The position numbers and the translations under genes were made by a program. Below, in pieces: positions 16,760 through 25,060 of a DNA stretch of 64,000 bases. Numbering within the stretch: the first letter of the stretch is position 1; every line of letters starts with the position of its first letter. The notes below the pieces were generated by a model. The model searched no databases. It saw nothing but the letters and a program-made list of their open reading frames with translations, and was not told the origin of the DNA. Where the stretch lies: assembly GCF_012027635.1 (NCBI RefSeq), contig NZ_SNUS01000001.1, forward strand, positions 1,674,001-1,738,000. Direction: 5' to 3'. Source of the stretch: Thermococcus sp. 21S9 (lineage in GTDB: Archaea > Methanobacteriota_B > Thermococci > Thermococcales > Thermococcaceae).

Positions 16760-17815
16760 ATGAGATGGAGCGGTCTAATCCTGTCGGTCGTTCTTCTCCT
16801 CGCGGTCGTTTCGGCCGGTTGCGTGGGCAACTCAACCGAAACCTCAAGCAAAGCAATGAACGAGGTAACCGTGAAGGACTTCTCGGGAAGGAACGTCACG
16901 GTTAAAGTTCCGGTTCAGCGGGCGGTCGTTCTCTCGACTTCCGCCCTCGAGATAATCCAGCTCCTCAACGCGAGCGAGCAGGTCGTTGGTATTCCAAGGG
17001 AGGCCCAGTACGACGCTTTACTGAGTGAAAGCCTGAAGAACAAGACCGTCGTCGGCGCGAGGCTCAAGATTGACGACTGGGAGAAGGTTTTAGCCCTAAA
17101 GCCCGACCTAATAATTGACCTCGACCTGAAGAAGTTCTACAACGTTGATGAATTACTCAACCGCTCCGCCAGCTACGGAATTCCGGTCGTCCTGCTGAGG
17201 GAGGACAAACTTGAGGACATACCCAGGGCCGTTTCGCTCCTCGGCCAGCTCTTCGGAAAGGAGAAAGAGGCCAAGGCCTTCGACGACTACTTCAACGAGC
17301 AGGTGAAGGAGGTTAGGGCCATAGCCTCAAAGATTCCAGCGGAGAAGAGGAAGAAAGTGGTAATGATACAGCCGATAATGGGCAAGCTCTACCTCGTCAA
17401 CGGCAACGACGTCCTTGCTCAGGCCGTCAGGCTCGTTGGGGCGGACTACCTCGTGAACCTGACCTTCAACGGCTACACACCGGTTAGGGTCCCGATGGAC
17501 AGGGAGAAGATAATCGCGAGCTACCGCGATGCAGACGTCGTAATCCTCCTCACGAGCGCCGTAACCCCGTACGACCAGGTCGAGAAGCTCCGGAAGGAGA
17601 TGCTCAGCGACGAGGCCTGGAGGGGCATTAAGGCCGTCAGAGATGGCAACGTCGTAATCCTCAGGGCGGACATGGGCAAGGACTCCTTCCTCCGCTGGAG
17701 TCCACGCTTAGCAGTGGGAATCTGGGTCATCGGCAGGGCAATCTACCCGGACTACTACCCCGACTGGAACGAAAAAGCTAAGGAATTCCTGAAGAGGTTT
17801 TACGGCCTCTCCTGA
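16760..17815 (+). CDS. Fe/heme/cobalamin-type ABC substrate-binding lipoprotein
   Basis: A 351-residue BtuF/FhuD/HmuT-type binding protein. N-terminal lipoprotein signal (LLLAVVSAGCVGN) with the lipid cysteine, a Ser/Thr linker, then the two-lobed helical-backbone fold (VKDFSGRNVTVKVPVQRAVVLS to SFLRWSPRLAVGIWVIGR). It delivers ligand to the FecCD permease and ATPase encoded three and five genes downstream. Ligand class cannot be read from sequence; context with ferrochelatase, HemG-like and cytochrome bd genes suggests porphyrin or heme. ATG 16760 is chosen for spacing to GAGGTGA; GTG 16751 and ATG 16754 are alternatives. Confidence 0.85.
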   Translation: MRWSGLILSVVLLLAVVSAGCVGNSTETSSKAMNEVTVKDFSGRNVTVKVPVQRAVVLSTSALEIIQLLNASEQVVGIPREAQYDALLSESLKNKTVVGARLKIDDWEKVLALKPDLIIDLDLKKFYNVDELLNRSASYGIPVVLLREDKLEDIPRAVSLLGQLFGKEKEAKAFDDYFNEQVKEVRAIASKIPAEKRKKVVMIQPIMGKLYLVNGNDVLAQAVRLVGADYLVNLTFNGYTPVRVPMDREKIIASYRDADVVILLTSAVTPYDQVEKLRKEMLSDEAWRGIKAVRDGNVVILRADMGKDSFLRWSPRLAVGIWVIGRAIYPDYYPDWNEKAKEFLKRFYGLS

Positions 17816-17836
17816 TTTTCCTTTTGGGGTGGGACG

Positions 17837-18706
17837 ATGATAGCGGTCTTTCCAGCGAGTCTCGCGGAAATCCTCAAGCTCGTCGGGAAAGCCGGGGAGA
17901 TAGCCGGGGTGAACGAGGAAATCAGGCTCGACCCCTGCCTGCCGGAGCTGAAGGATAAGCCGGTCATCGGAAAGTACCTCAAGCGGAGCAAGAGGACCTA
18001 CTGGGACGTTCTGGAGAAGCTTAAGCCGGACCTTATCCTCGACTTCAAGGTTGAGAACCTGCACTCCGGGGACGAGCTGAGGGCCTTTGGGGAGCGTATA
18101 GGGGCAAGGGTCGAGCTGGTTGACTTCGAGACCGTTGAAGGCCTCGTCGAGGAGAGCAGGAGGATAGCCGAACTAACGAGGGGCGACTTTTCAAAGCTCG
18201 GCGGGTTCTATGAGAAGCACCTAACGAGGCTGGGCGAGATAACTGAGGGCATCGAAGAGAGGCCCAAAGTCCTGCTCACCTACCGGAACTTCAACGTCGT
18301 AACGAGGACCAACGTTCTGAGCGACGCGGTTAGAAAAGCCGGGGCGATAAACCTCGGCGAAAGGATACGGACAAAGCGGAAGGTCTATCCGGTAAAGAAG
18401 GAGCGCTTCTTCAGGGCCTTCGGCGATGCGGAGCACCTCTTCCTGCTCACGAGCATAATGACGGACAGGGAGAAGATGGAGGAGATAAGGGACGAAATCC
18501 TTGACTCGGCCGAGTGGAGGGCAATCGAAGCAGTTCAGCTTGGAAACGTGAACATAGTCGGCTCGGCCCTCGACCTTGAGAGCTTCATGCGCTGGAGTCC
18601 CCGCATAATTCCGGGAATCTACCAGCTCGGAAGGTTTATACACGGAAGGGCCTTTCCGAAGTGGGAAAATGTCGCAAAGGAACTCTACTCGCTCTGCGGT
18701 GTTTGA
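17837..18706 (+). CDS. Leaderless paralogue of the binding protein (probably cytoplasmic)
   Basis: A 289-residue protein clearly homologous to the preceding binding protein: both end with LLTS, an I-R-E-L helix, WRxIxAVxxGNV, SFxRWSPR and a GRxI segment. It has no signal peptide, no lipobox and no membrane segment, starting directly with the first strand (MIAVFPASLAEILKLVG). ATG 17837 follows GGGGTGGG. A cytoplasmic binding protein between binding protein and permease is unusual and suggests an intracellular carrier or chaperone for the imported ligand, or a sensor of it. It could also be a decaying duplicate, but the reading frame is intact and densely packed in the operon. Confidence 0.75.
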   Translation: MIAVFPASLAEILKLVGKAGEIAGVNEEIRLDPCLPELKDKPVIGKYLKRSKRTYWDVLEKLKPDLILDFKVENLHSGDELRAFGERIGARVELVDFETVEGLVEESRRIAELTRGDFSKLGGFYEKHLTRLGEITEGIEERPKVLLTYRNFNVVTRTNVLSDAVRKAGAINLGERIRTKRKVYPVKKERFFRAFGDAEHLFLLTSIMTDREKMEEIRDEILDSAEWRAIEAVQLGNVNIVGSALDLESFMRWSPRIIPGIYQLGRFIHGRAFPKWENVAKELYSLCGV

Positions 18707-18707
18707 A

Positions 18708-19643
18708 ATGAAGCGGTTACTCCTGGCAATCCTCCCGGCGGTTGCGGTGCTCCTCGGGGTCTTCGTGGGTAGCTACCCGACCAACCCGCTCCACCTTGAT
18801 GACTTGGCCAGGGCAGTGATATGGGAAATCAGGCTTCCGAGGACTCTTATGGGGGTCTCGGCAGGAATGGCCCTGAGCCTGGGCGGGATGACCCTTCAGG
18901 CGGTTTTCAGAAACCCTCTCGTTGACACCTACATTCTGGGTGTAGCATCGGGAGTGGCCTTCGGCGCGGCACTGGCCGTCGCTTTTCTCCCCTTCATAGG
19001 TCTCGCACCGCTCGCGCTCCTCTTCGGCCTCTTGGCGGTTTTCTTAGCTTATTACCTCGCGCGCGTCAACGGCAGGGTCTCTACCGTCTCGCTAATCCTC
19101 GGCGGAATAATCGTTACTGCCCTTTTCTCCGCACTCCTTTCCCTCCTTGAACTGCTCCTTCCGAGCGAGAGCTTATCCGGTTTAGTCGTCTGGCTGATGG
19201 GAAGCTTGGCGAGCTCAACGTGGAAGACGGTGGTTTATTCCCTTCCCGGAGTCGTCCTCATAGCCGTGCTCCTCTACCTCCTCCGCTGGAACCTGAACGC
19301 AATGAGCCTCGGCGACGAGGCTGAGCTCCTCGGCCTGAACGTTTCCTTCTGGAGAGGGATTTTCGTGTTCCTGTCGGCCATTCTAACGGCGCTCGTGATT
19401 TCCTTCACGGGTATAATTGGCTGGGTCGGGCTGATAGTCCCGCACACGGCGAGAATGCTCGTCGGGCCCGAGCACTCGAAGCTGATTCCCGCAACAATCT
19501 CGATTGGAATAACCGTTATGGTCTTGGCGGATGTGATAGTCCGCCTTCTTCCGGGGGACATCCCCGTCGGGATAATAACGACCCTCGTGGGTGTTCCATT
19601 CTTCGCGTATCTCCTCAGAAAAACCGGAGGTGGTTGGAGTTGA
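18708..19643 (+). CDS. FecCD-type ABC transporter permease
   Basis: A 311-residue BtuC/FecCD-family permease with about ten membrane helices. Family blocks: IRLPRTLMGVSAGMALSLGG, QAVFRNPLVDTYILGVASG, and FTGIIGWVGLIVPHTARMLVGPEH near the C-terminus. Two copies would form the channel for the substrate delivered by the upstream lipoprotein. Start ATG 18708 is one base after the previous stop. The stop overlaps the TTG start of the flavodoxin gene. Confidence 0.9.
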   Translation: MKRLLLAILPAVAVLLGVFVGSYPTNPLHLDDLARAVIWEIRLPRTLMGVSAGMALSLGGMTLQAVFRNPLVDTYILGVASGVAFGAALAVAFLPFIGLAPLALLFGLLAVFLAYYLARVNGRVSTVSLILGGIIVTALFSALLSLLELLLPSESLSGLVVWLMGSLASSTWKTVVYSLPGVVLIAVLLYLLRWNLNAMSLGDEAELLGLNVSFWRGIFVFLSAILTALVISFTGIIGWVGLIVPHTARMLVGPEHSKLIPATISIGITVMVLADVIVRLLPGDIPVGIITTLVGVPFFAYLLRKTGGGWS

Positions 19644-20263
19644 GAATTCTCATCGTTTACACGACCCGCTACGGAACGACCGAAAGGGCCGTGGAGTTGG
19701 CCAAGAGGCTCTTCGAGGAGGAAGGCCACGAAGTGGAGGTAAGGGAGGTTAAGGAGAACCCCTCGCCGAGGGGCTACGACCTGGTCGTCATGAGCGCACC
19801 CGTTTACCGCGACGGCCCGCACTGGGATTTGACGGACTGGATAAGCGAGCACAGGGAGGAGCTGGAGGAGATACCCAAGGCGTTCTTTCTGGTGGCGATG
19901 CACTTGGCGGGCTCGGTCTTCATGGGGAAGCTCCACGGGGGAATAGCCTACTCCCAGCCACTGATAGAAGCCTTCGAGGTTCCGCCCTTCTACGGAACGC
20001 TCATCGGGGGCGAGATTGACGTTGAAAGGCTCAGCGACGAGGACAGAAGGAAGATGAGGAGGTTTTATGCCGTTTTGGGAGAGAAGCTCGAAAGCAAGAG
20101 CCTTTACAGGGAGGAGGACGTTAAAGCGTTCGTGAGGAGGACTCTATTGTATTACGACTGGTTCGGGAAGCACTTCAGGCGGGGCGAGGTCGATAAGGCC
20201 AAGGACTTCGACTTCATGGAGAAGGTAAGGGAGATGGAGGCAAGGCTCGATGCTGAGGGCTGA
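19640..20263 (+). CDS. HemG-like flavodoxin-domain protein (putative protoporphyrinogen dehydrogenase)
   Basis: A 207-residue flavodoxin-fold protein with the FMN-phosphate loop YTTRYGTTERA. Its architecture parallels bacterial HemG: after strand 3 (VVMSAPVYRDGPHWDLTDWI) the segment HREELEEIPKAFFLVAMHLAG aligns with the HemG block around PSAFYSVNLVA, and a late YYDWFGK resembles the YTDWEQ region. HemG oxidises protoporphyrinogen IX using a quinone. It is inserted between permease and ATPase genes of the porphyrin-type importer, strengthening a tetrapyrrole role. TTG 19640 is preferred (eight bases after GGAGGT, TTGA overlap with the permease stop). Other flavodoxin-family oxidoreductase activities remain possible. 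Confidence 0.7.
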   Translation: MRILIVYTTRYGTTERAVELAKRLFEEEGHEVEVREVKENPSPRGYDLVVMSAPVYRDGPHWDLTDWISEHREELEEIPKAFFLVAMHLAGSVFMGKLHGGIAYSQPLIEAFEVPPFYGTLIGGEIDVERLSDEDRRKMRRFYAVLGEKLESKSLYREEDVKAFVRRTLLYYDWFGKHFRRGEVDKAKDFDFMEKVREMEARLDAEG

Positions 20264-21020
20264 AAACCTCTCGTACTCCTACGGGGACTTCGAAATCGAG
20301 GGGGTTAGCCTGGAGGTTGAGACGGGTGAGTTCGTCGCCCTAATCGGGCCGAACGGCGCGGGGAAGAGCACGCTCCTGAGTCTAATCTACGGCCTGTTGA
20401 GGCCCGAAAAGGGACGCGTCATGGTTGAGGGAAGGGACGTTCTAAGGCTGTCCCCCAGGGAGCGGGCGAAACTGCTCGGCTACGTTCCTCAGAGCCACTT
20501 CCCGACGTTCCCATTCAGGGTTCTCGACTTCGTTCTCCTCGGGGCAACCCCTGAACTCGGGGCCTTCGGCTCGCCAGGGAAGGAGCACAGGGAAAGGGCT
20601 GAAAGGTTGCTCAAACACTTCGGCCTCGATGCTTATCGGGAAAAACCCTACACTTCTCTAAGCGGTGGACAGAAAAGGCTTCTCCTCCTCGCGAGGGCGA
20701 TGATGACGTCGCCGAAATACCTCCTCCTCGACGAGCCGACGAGTGAGCTCGACCTCAAGAACGCCCTCCTTGTCCTCGGAACCGTTAAGAGGCTCGCGAG
20801 GGATGGTGTTGGTGTCCTAGCGGTTCTCCACGACCCCAACTTAGCCTACCTTTTCGCCGACAGGGTCGTCCTCATGAGGGACGGAAGGATAGTGGCTGAA
20901 GGAAAGCCCTCGGAGGTCCTGTCCGAGGAGCTTTTGAGCGGGCTTTACGGGGTTAAGCTTAAGGTGATAGAGTGCAACGGGGAAAGGGTTTTGAGGGTCC
21001 TTCCGGAGGTGCTCCCATGA
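20250..21020 (+). CDS. FecE/BtuD-type ABC ATPase
   Basis: A 256-residue ATP-binding protein: Walker A GPNGAGKST, Q-loop around GYVPQ, signature SLSGGQKR, Walker B LLLLDEPTSELD and the H-loop histidine in AVLHDPN. The sequence belongs with ATPases of iron-siderophore, heme and cobalamin importers and pairs with the permease at 18708. It overlaps the flavodoxin gene by 14 bases and ubiD by four. Confidence 0.9.
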   Translation: MLRAENLSYSYGDFEIEGVSLEVETGEFVALIGPNGAGKSTLLSLIYGLLRPEKGRVMVEGRDVLRLSPRERAKLLGYVPQSHFPTFPFRVLDFVLLGATPELGAFGSPGKEHRERAERLLKHFGLDAYREKPYTSLSGGQKRLLLLARAMMTSPKYLLLDEPTSELDLKNALLVLGTVKRLARDGVGVLAVLHDPNLAYLFADRVVLMRDGRIVAEGKPSEVLSEELLSGLYGVKLKVIECNGERVLRVLPEVLP

Positions 21021-22474
21021 GGGACGTGCGCGACTATCTGGAATGGCTTGAAGCGAGAAACGAGCTGATTAGAGTTAGTGAGGAGCTTTCGCCCGAGCTT
21101 GAGATTCCCGCGTTTCTGAGGAGGGCGATGTATCAAAAGGCCGGTGCGGTCCTCTTCGAGCGCGTTAAGGGTTACCCTGAGTGGAGAGTTATCGGAAACC
21201 TCTTCACGAGTGTTGAGACCGTTAGGGAAGCCCTCGGCGTTGAAAGGCTTGAGGAAATCGGCGAGAGACCGCTCAAGCTCATGGAAAGCCTGCCCCTGGG
21301 TTTTGCCGACAAGCTCTCCTCGCTGGGGAAGCTGAAGGAGATGAGCGCCTATCTCCCAAAGCTCGTGAGAAAAGCGGAGTTCACGAGGAACGTTGTGGAG
21401 GACGAGCCCCTGAACTTCGTTCCGGCCTTTAAAACGTGGCCGATGGACGGCTCGCGCTACCTCACCTACCCGCTCGTCTGCTTCTCGGACCCGAAAGGGG
21501 TTAACTCCATCAGCGTCTACCGCGTCATGCTCCTCGACGGCGAGAGGGGTGTAATCCACTGGCAGGTTCACAAGCGCGGGAGTCAGGCCTGGAGGGACTA
21601 CCTCGAGAGGAACGACGGCAAAATGCCGGTCGCGATAGCGATTGGCTCCGACATAGGCACTCTATTGACGGCCGTCTCTCCCGTTCCTTATCCGATGGAC
21701 AAGCTCCTCTTCGCGGGCTTCGTCCGCGGTTCGGGTTTGGAGCTCTACCGCCTGCCCAACGGCGTCCTCGTTCCGGCCAACGCGGAAGCGGTCATAGAGG
21801 GCTACGTTCAGGTTGACGAGCTGAGCGAGGAGGGCCCCTTCGGCGACCACTTCGGCTTCTACGATAAGCCGAGCGAGAGGAACGAGCTCTACCCCATTTT
21901 CCACGCCGAGAGGATTTACTACCGAGATAACCCGATTTACTACGGCTCCGTCGTCGGGAAACCGCCGTTGGAAGATGCCGTAATCGGAAAGGCCATCGAG
22001 AGGATTTTCCTCCCGTTGATGAGGGTCGTTTTGCCGGAGGTCGTCGATGTGAACTTTCCTGAATACGGTGTCTTTCAGGGCGTCGCGATAGTCTCGATAA
22101 AGAAGCGCTACCCCGGGCAGGGGAAGAAGGTTCTCAACGCGCTCTGGGGAACGGGGCAGATGGCGCTGACGAAGGTCATAGTGGTTGTCAGCGACGACAT
22201 CAACCCCCACGACATAGACCAGGTGATATGGGCGATAGCTTCCTTCGTGAACCCCGAGCGGGACGTTTTAATAATCCCGCACGCCCACACAGACGCGCTC
22301 GACCCGGCCGTTCCGAGGCCTCCGCTCGGGAGCAAGCTCGGCATAGACGCCACCAGAAAGCTTCCTGAGGAGATGGACGGCAGGGTCGTGGAGGAGGTTA
22401 AAGAAGACCCCGAAGTCCTTGAAAGGCTCGAAGGGCTTTTCAAGAAATACCTCGGTGGTGGCGATGGCCTTTGA
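21017..22474 (+). CDS. ubiD: UbiD-family prenylated-FMN decarboxylase
   Basis: A 485-residue UbiD-type (de)carboxylase, using prenylated FMN to decarboxylate an aromatic or unsaturated acid. Family blocks: the active-site arginine in VYRVMLLD, HWQVHKRG, ISxDIGTLL-type segment at SDIGTLLTA, and the acidic loop SEEGPFGDHFGFYD; the late DPALDPAVPRP-like segment (TDALDPAVPRPPLGSKLG) is also typical. No UbiX flavin prenyltransferase is in the window. Lying directly before ubiA it most likely acts on a prenylated quinone precursor (UbiD/MqnL role). Alternative: the archaeal anhydromevalonate-phosphate decarboxylase of isoprenoid synthesis is also a UbiD homologue. ATG 21017 overlaps the ATPase stop (ATGA). 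Confidence 0.88.
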   Translation: MRDVRDYLEWLEARNELIRVSEELSPELEIPAFLRRAMYQKAGAVLFERVKGYPEWRVIGNLFTSVETVREALGVERLEEIGERPLKLMESLPLGFADKLSSLGKLKEMSAYLPKLVRKAEFTRNVVEDEPLNFVPAFKTWPMDGSRYLTYPLVCFSDPKGVNSISVYRVMLLDGERGVIHWQVHKRGSQAWRDYLERNDGKMPVAIAIGSDIGTLLTAVSPVPYPMDKLLFAGFVRGSGLELYRLPNGVLVPANAEAVIEGYVQVDELSEEGPFGDHFGFYDKPSERNELYPIFHAERIYYRDNPIYYGSVVGKPPLEDAVIGKAIERIFLPLMRVVLPEVVDVNFPEYGVFQGVAIVSIKKRYPGQGKKVLNALWGTGQMALTKVIVVVSDDINPHDIDQVIWAIASFVNPERDVLIIPHAHTDALDPAVPRPPLGSKLGIDATRKLPEEMDGRVVEEVKEDPEVLERLEGLFKKYLGGGDGL

Positions 22475-23360
22475 CCCCGGAGAGGTGAGGGAAGCCAACA
22501 GGTTTCACGCTCTCATGAGGCTCGTCAGGATAGAGCACACGCTCTTCAGCCTGCCCTACGCCTACGTCGGCGCTTTCCTCAGCGGTTTCCCTGTAACCCT
22601 GAGGGAGCTAATCCTGATGAGCCTTGCCCTGCTCGGGCTCAGGACCTCTGCTTTGGCCTACAACAACATAGCCGACCTCGACATAGACAGCCAGAACCCG
22701 AGGACGTGGAACAGACCGCTGATTAGAGGGGCTGTTAGGGTGAGCGACGCCTGGTGGCTCGTCGTCGTTGGCTCAGTAATCTACTTCGTCTCGGCAGTCC
22801 TATTAAACCGCTGGACAGCCCTGCTCAGTCCGATTCCCTGGTTAATAGCGATGAGCTACTCCGGAGCTAAAAGAAAGCACAGCTTCCCTCATCTCCACCT
22901 CGGATTAACGCTCGCCCTGGCCGTTGCGGGCGGAACGATAGCCGTCGCTGGAAACGCTCCTTTCATGGAAGTCCTCGCGCGGATTCCCTGGGCGTTCTTC
23001 TTCGGTGTCCTCTTCTGGGTGGCAGGCTTCGACACGATATACACGATAATGGACTACGAGTTCGACGTTAAGCACGGCGTTGGAAGCATCCCCGCGAGGT
23101 TTGGCATAGAGAAGGCCCTCAAGATTGCCCTCGCCTTTCATCTTCTCGCTATAGGCCTCTTCGGCCTGGCTGGATTTCTCTACGGCCTCGGCCGGGTTTA
23201 TCTAGCCGGCTGGCTCGTCGCGAGCGCCCTAATCCTCTACGAGAACGCAATCGTCTGGAAGAGCCTTGACAACGTTCCAAAGGCATTCAACCTCAACATT
23301 CCAATCGGCCTAATCCTCACGCTTTCGGCCATAGCGGACAAGCTTTTAGGAGGGATTTGA
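22464..23360 (+). CDS. ubiA: UbiA-family aromatic prenyltransferase
   Basis: A 298-residue membrane prenyltransferase with about eight helices. First aspartate motif NNIADLDIDSQNPRTWNRPL and second motif DYEFDVKHGVGSIP, both required for magnesium-diphosphate binding, are intact; the IDxxNPRT block resembles 4-hydroxybenzoate/MqnP-type enzymes rather than the archaeal geranylgeranylglyceryl phosphate synthase. It should attach the polyprenyl chain to an aromatic acid. It overlaps ubiD by 11 bases (ATG 22464, after GGTGGTGG), so the two are coupled. Confidence 0.88.
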   Translation: MAFDPGEVREANRFHALMRLVRIEHTLFSLPYAYVGAFLSGFPVTLRELILMSLALLGLRTSALAYNNIADLDIDSQNPRTWNRPLIRGAVRVSDAWWLVVVGSVIYFVSAVLLNRWTALLSPIPWLIAMSYSGAKRKHSFPHLHLGLTLALAVAGGTIAVAGNAPFMEVLARIPWAFFFGVLFWVAGFDTIYTIMDYEFDVKHGVGSIPARFGIEKALKIALAFHLLAIGLFGLAGFLYGLGRVYLAGWLVASALILYENAIVWKSLDNVPKAFNLNIPIGLILTLSAIADKLLGGI

Positions 23361-24329
23361 ATGAGAAAAGCTTTGGCGTTGCTCCTAATCGGGCTGGTTG
23401 TGATGGTTTCGGGTTGCATAAGCTCGAACTCGACCACAAACACCTCCACAAAGGCGGAGCTTCCCACCGTTAAAGCCGCGACCCTGCTTGGAGGAATCAG
23501 CACGCTCGATATAATGCAGGCCAAGGGTTTTGACAGGGAGAACGGCTTCAAGGTCGAGGTTCTCAGGCTCGGCAAGACCCCCGACATAATAGCGGCCCTC
23601 GAAAAGGGGGAAACGGACTTTGCGGTCATTCCCGCTGAGATGGCGGCTAAGTTGGCCCAGAGCGGGGTTAGAATAAAAATCATCGGCGTTGACATGTTTC
23701 AGAACCAAGCGATAATCGGGAAGGAGGATATGAACCCCGCCGAGCTGAGGGGTAAGAAAATCGGCGCCGTCGTCGCTTCCGGAACCTTCAAGCTCTTCCA
23801 GGCTTACATGAAGGTCCTCTACAACCTCACTCCAGAGGATTACACCGTCGTGAACGTCCCGCCCGGCTCGGTTGAGGACTCGCTCAAAAGCGTTGACGCC
23901 GTCGTAATCTGGGAGCCGATTGTAAGCCAGCTTATAGTGAAGAACTACACGGTAATAGCGACGTTTTCAGAGCTCTGGAACGAGGCCAGAGAGCGTGGCA
24001 TAGTTCAGGGACCGCCGGTAATGCTCGTCTGGGTCGTCAGGGAGGACTTCCTTGAAAAGCACAGGGATTTGGTCGATGCCTTCATAAAGGCCCAGATTGA
24101 GAGCGCCGAGTTCTGGAAAACTCACCCCGCCGAGACGAAGGAAATCTTCGGAAAGCTCTACCACCTCGATGAAAAAACGCTTGACCTTCTCTACAACAGA
24201 ACAGAAATTAACGACGAGAGGCTCAACGATGAGCTGATAACCGGCATCAAGAGCGAGTGGAAGCTGGCCTACCTCGGGGGCTACCTGAAGGAGAACCCCG
24301 AGAACCTCGACATCTTCTACAGGGGTTGA
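23361..24329 (+). CDS. Tau/Ssu/NMT1-type ABC substrate-binding lipoprotein
   Basis: A 322-residue binding protein with lipoprotein signal (GLVVMVSGCISSN), Thr/Ser-rich linker and an NMT1/SsuA-like fold (GGISTLDIMQAKGFDRENGF, then AVIPAEMAAKLAQSG and VVIWEPIVSQL). Relatives bind sulfonates, taurine, pyrimidine precursors or aromatic acids. It follows ubiA directly (ATG one base after the stop, with GGAGGG) and is the first gene of an importer embedded between ubiA and ubiE; an aromatic quinone precursor is a plausible ligand by context only. Confidence 0.85.
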   Translation: MRKALALLLIGLVVMVSGCISSNSTTNTSTKAELPTVKAATLLGGISTLDIMQAKGFDRENGFKVEVLRLGKTPDIIAALEKGETDFAVIPAEMAAKLAQSGVRIKIIGVDMFQNQAIIGKEDMNPAELRGKKIGAVVASGTFKLFQAYMKVLYNLTPEDYTVVNVPPGSVEDSLKSVDAVVIWEPIVSQLIVKNYTVIATFSELWNEARERGIVQGPPVMLVWVVREDFLEKHRDLVDAFIKAQIESAEFWKTHPAETKEIFGKLYHLDEKTLDLLYNRTEINDERLNDELITGIKSEWKLAYLGGYLKENPENLDIFYRG

Positions 24330-24331
24330 GC

Positions 24332-25060
24332 ATGAGGGGCTGGCTCTACCTTTTCCTCTTTGCACTGGCCTCATGGCTCGTCCTGTCCCACCTGTATCCA
24401 GCCCTAATCCCCACCCCGGCTGAGACTTTGGCGTTCTACCGCGAGGTTGGGCTTTCCCTAATCCTCTCCTCGCTTCTGCTGACGCTCTACCACAGTTTCT
24501 CCGGCTTTCTGGTCGCTTCCCTTCTGACGGGCCTCGCGATGCTTCTGGCGCTCTACTCAAAGGCCTTCAGGGACTTTCTGAACGCTTTAAACGTCTTCCT
24601 CCAGAGCGTCTCGGTCCTCGTCTGGACGATAGTCTTCATAATGCTCTTCGGCGTTACGAGTTCAATCGCGACGATACTCGTTACCGCGATGGCGTCCTTT
24701 CCGGCACTGCTTTCGGCCGGAGTGAGCTCGAGCGAAAAGGTGATAGAAAAATACCGCCCGCTGATAGTTCTTCTCAAACCCTCAAAGCTTCAGCTCTACC
24801 GGCACTTCATCGTCCCGGGAACGCTCCCCGAGATGGTCTCGGCAGGCAGAGTCGCCCTGGGAATAGCGCTCAGGATAAGCGTCGTTGCCGAGGCTTTTGG
24901 CTCCGCTGGCGGAATCGGCTACCAGCTCGTCTACTCCTACGATTTGGGAATTAAAGCCGGAGTCTTCGCGTGGGCACTGCTCCTCATAGCGCTTATGATA
25001 GCCCTCGACCAGCTTTTACTAAGGAGGCTCGAGGAATGGGTGAAAGGCTGGTACTGGTGA
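24332..25060 (+). CDS. Tau/Ssu-type ABC transporter permease
   Basis: A 242-residue inner-membrane permease of the SsuC/TauC family with about six helices. The cytoplasmic EAA-type loop is YRHFIVPGTLPEMVSAGRVALG, which contacts the ATPase. Start ATG 24332 lies two bases after the binding-protein stop; the longer frame upstream only overlaps that gene. Partner genes flank it. Confidence 0.88.
   Translation: MRGWLYLFLFALASWLVLSHLYPALIPTPAETLAFYREVGLSLILSSLLLTLYHSFSGFLVASLLTGLAMLLALYSKAFRDFLNALNVFLQSVSVLVWTIVFIMLFGVTSSIATILVTAMASFPALLSAGVSSSEKVIEKYRPLIVLLKPSKLQLYRHFIVPGTLPEMVSAGRVALGIALRISVVAEAFGSAGGIGYQLVYSYDLGIKAGVFAWALLLIALMIALDQLLLRRLEEWVKGWYW

Noticed and set aside
22464-23360. UbiA as the archaeal lipid enzyme (geranylgeranylglyceryl phosphate prenyltransferase)
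   Set aside because: The IDSQNPRTWNRPL block and the linkage with ubiD and ubiE fit aromatic-acid prenyltransferases better.
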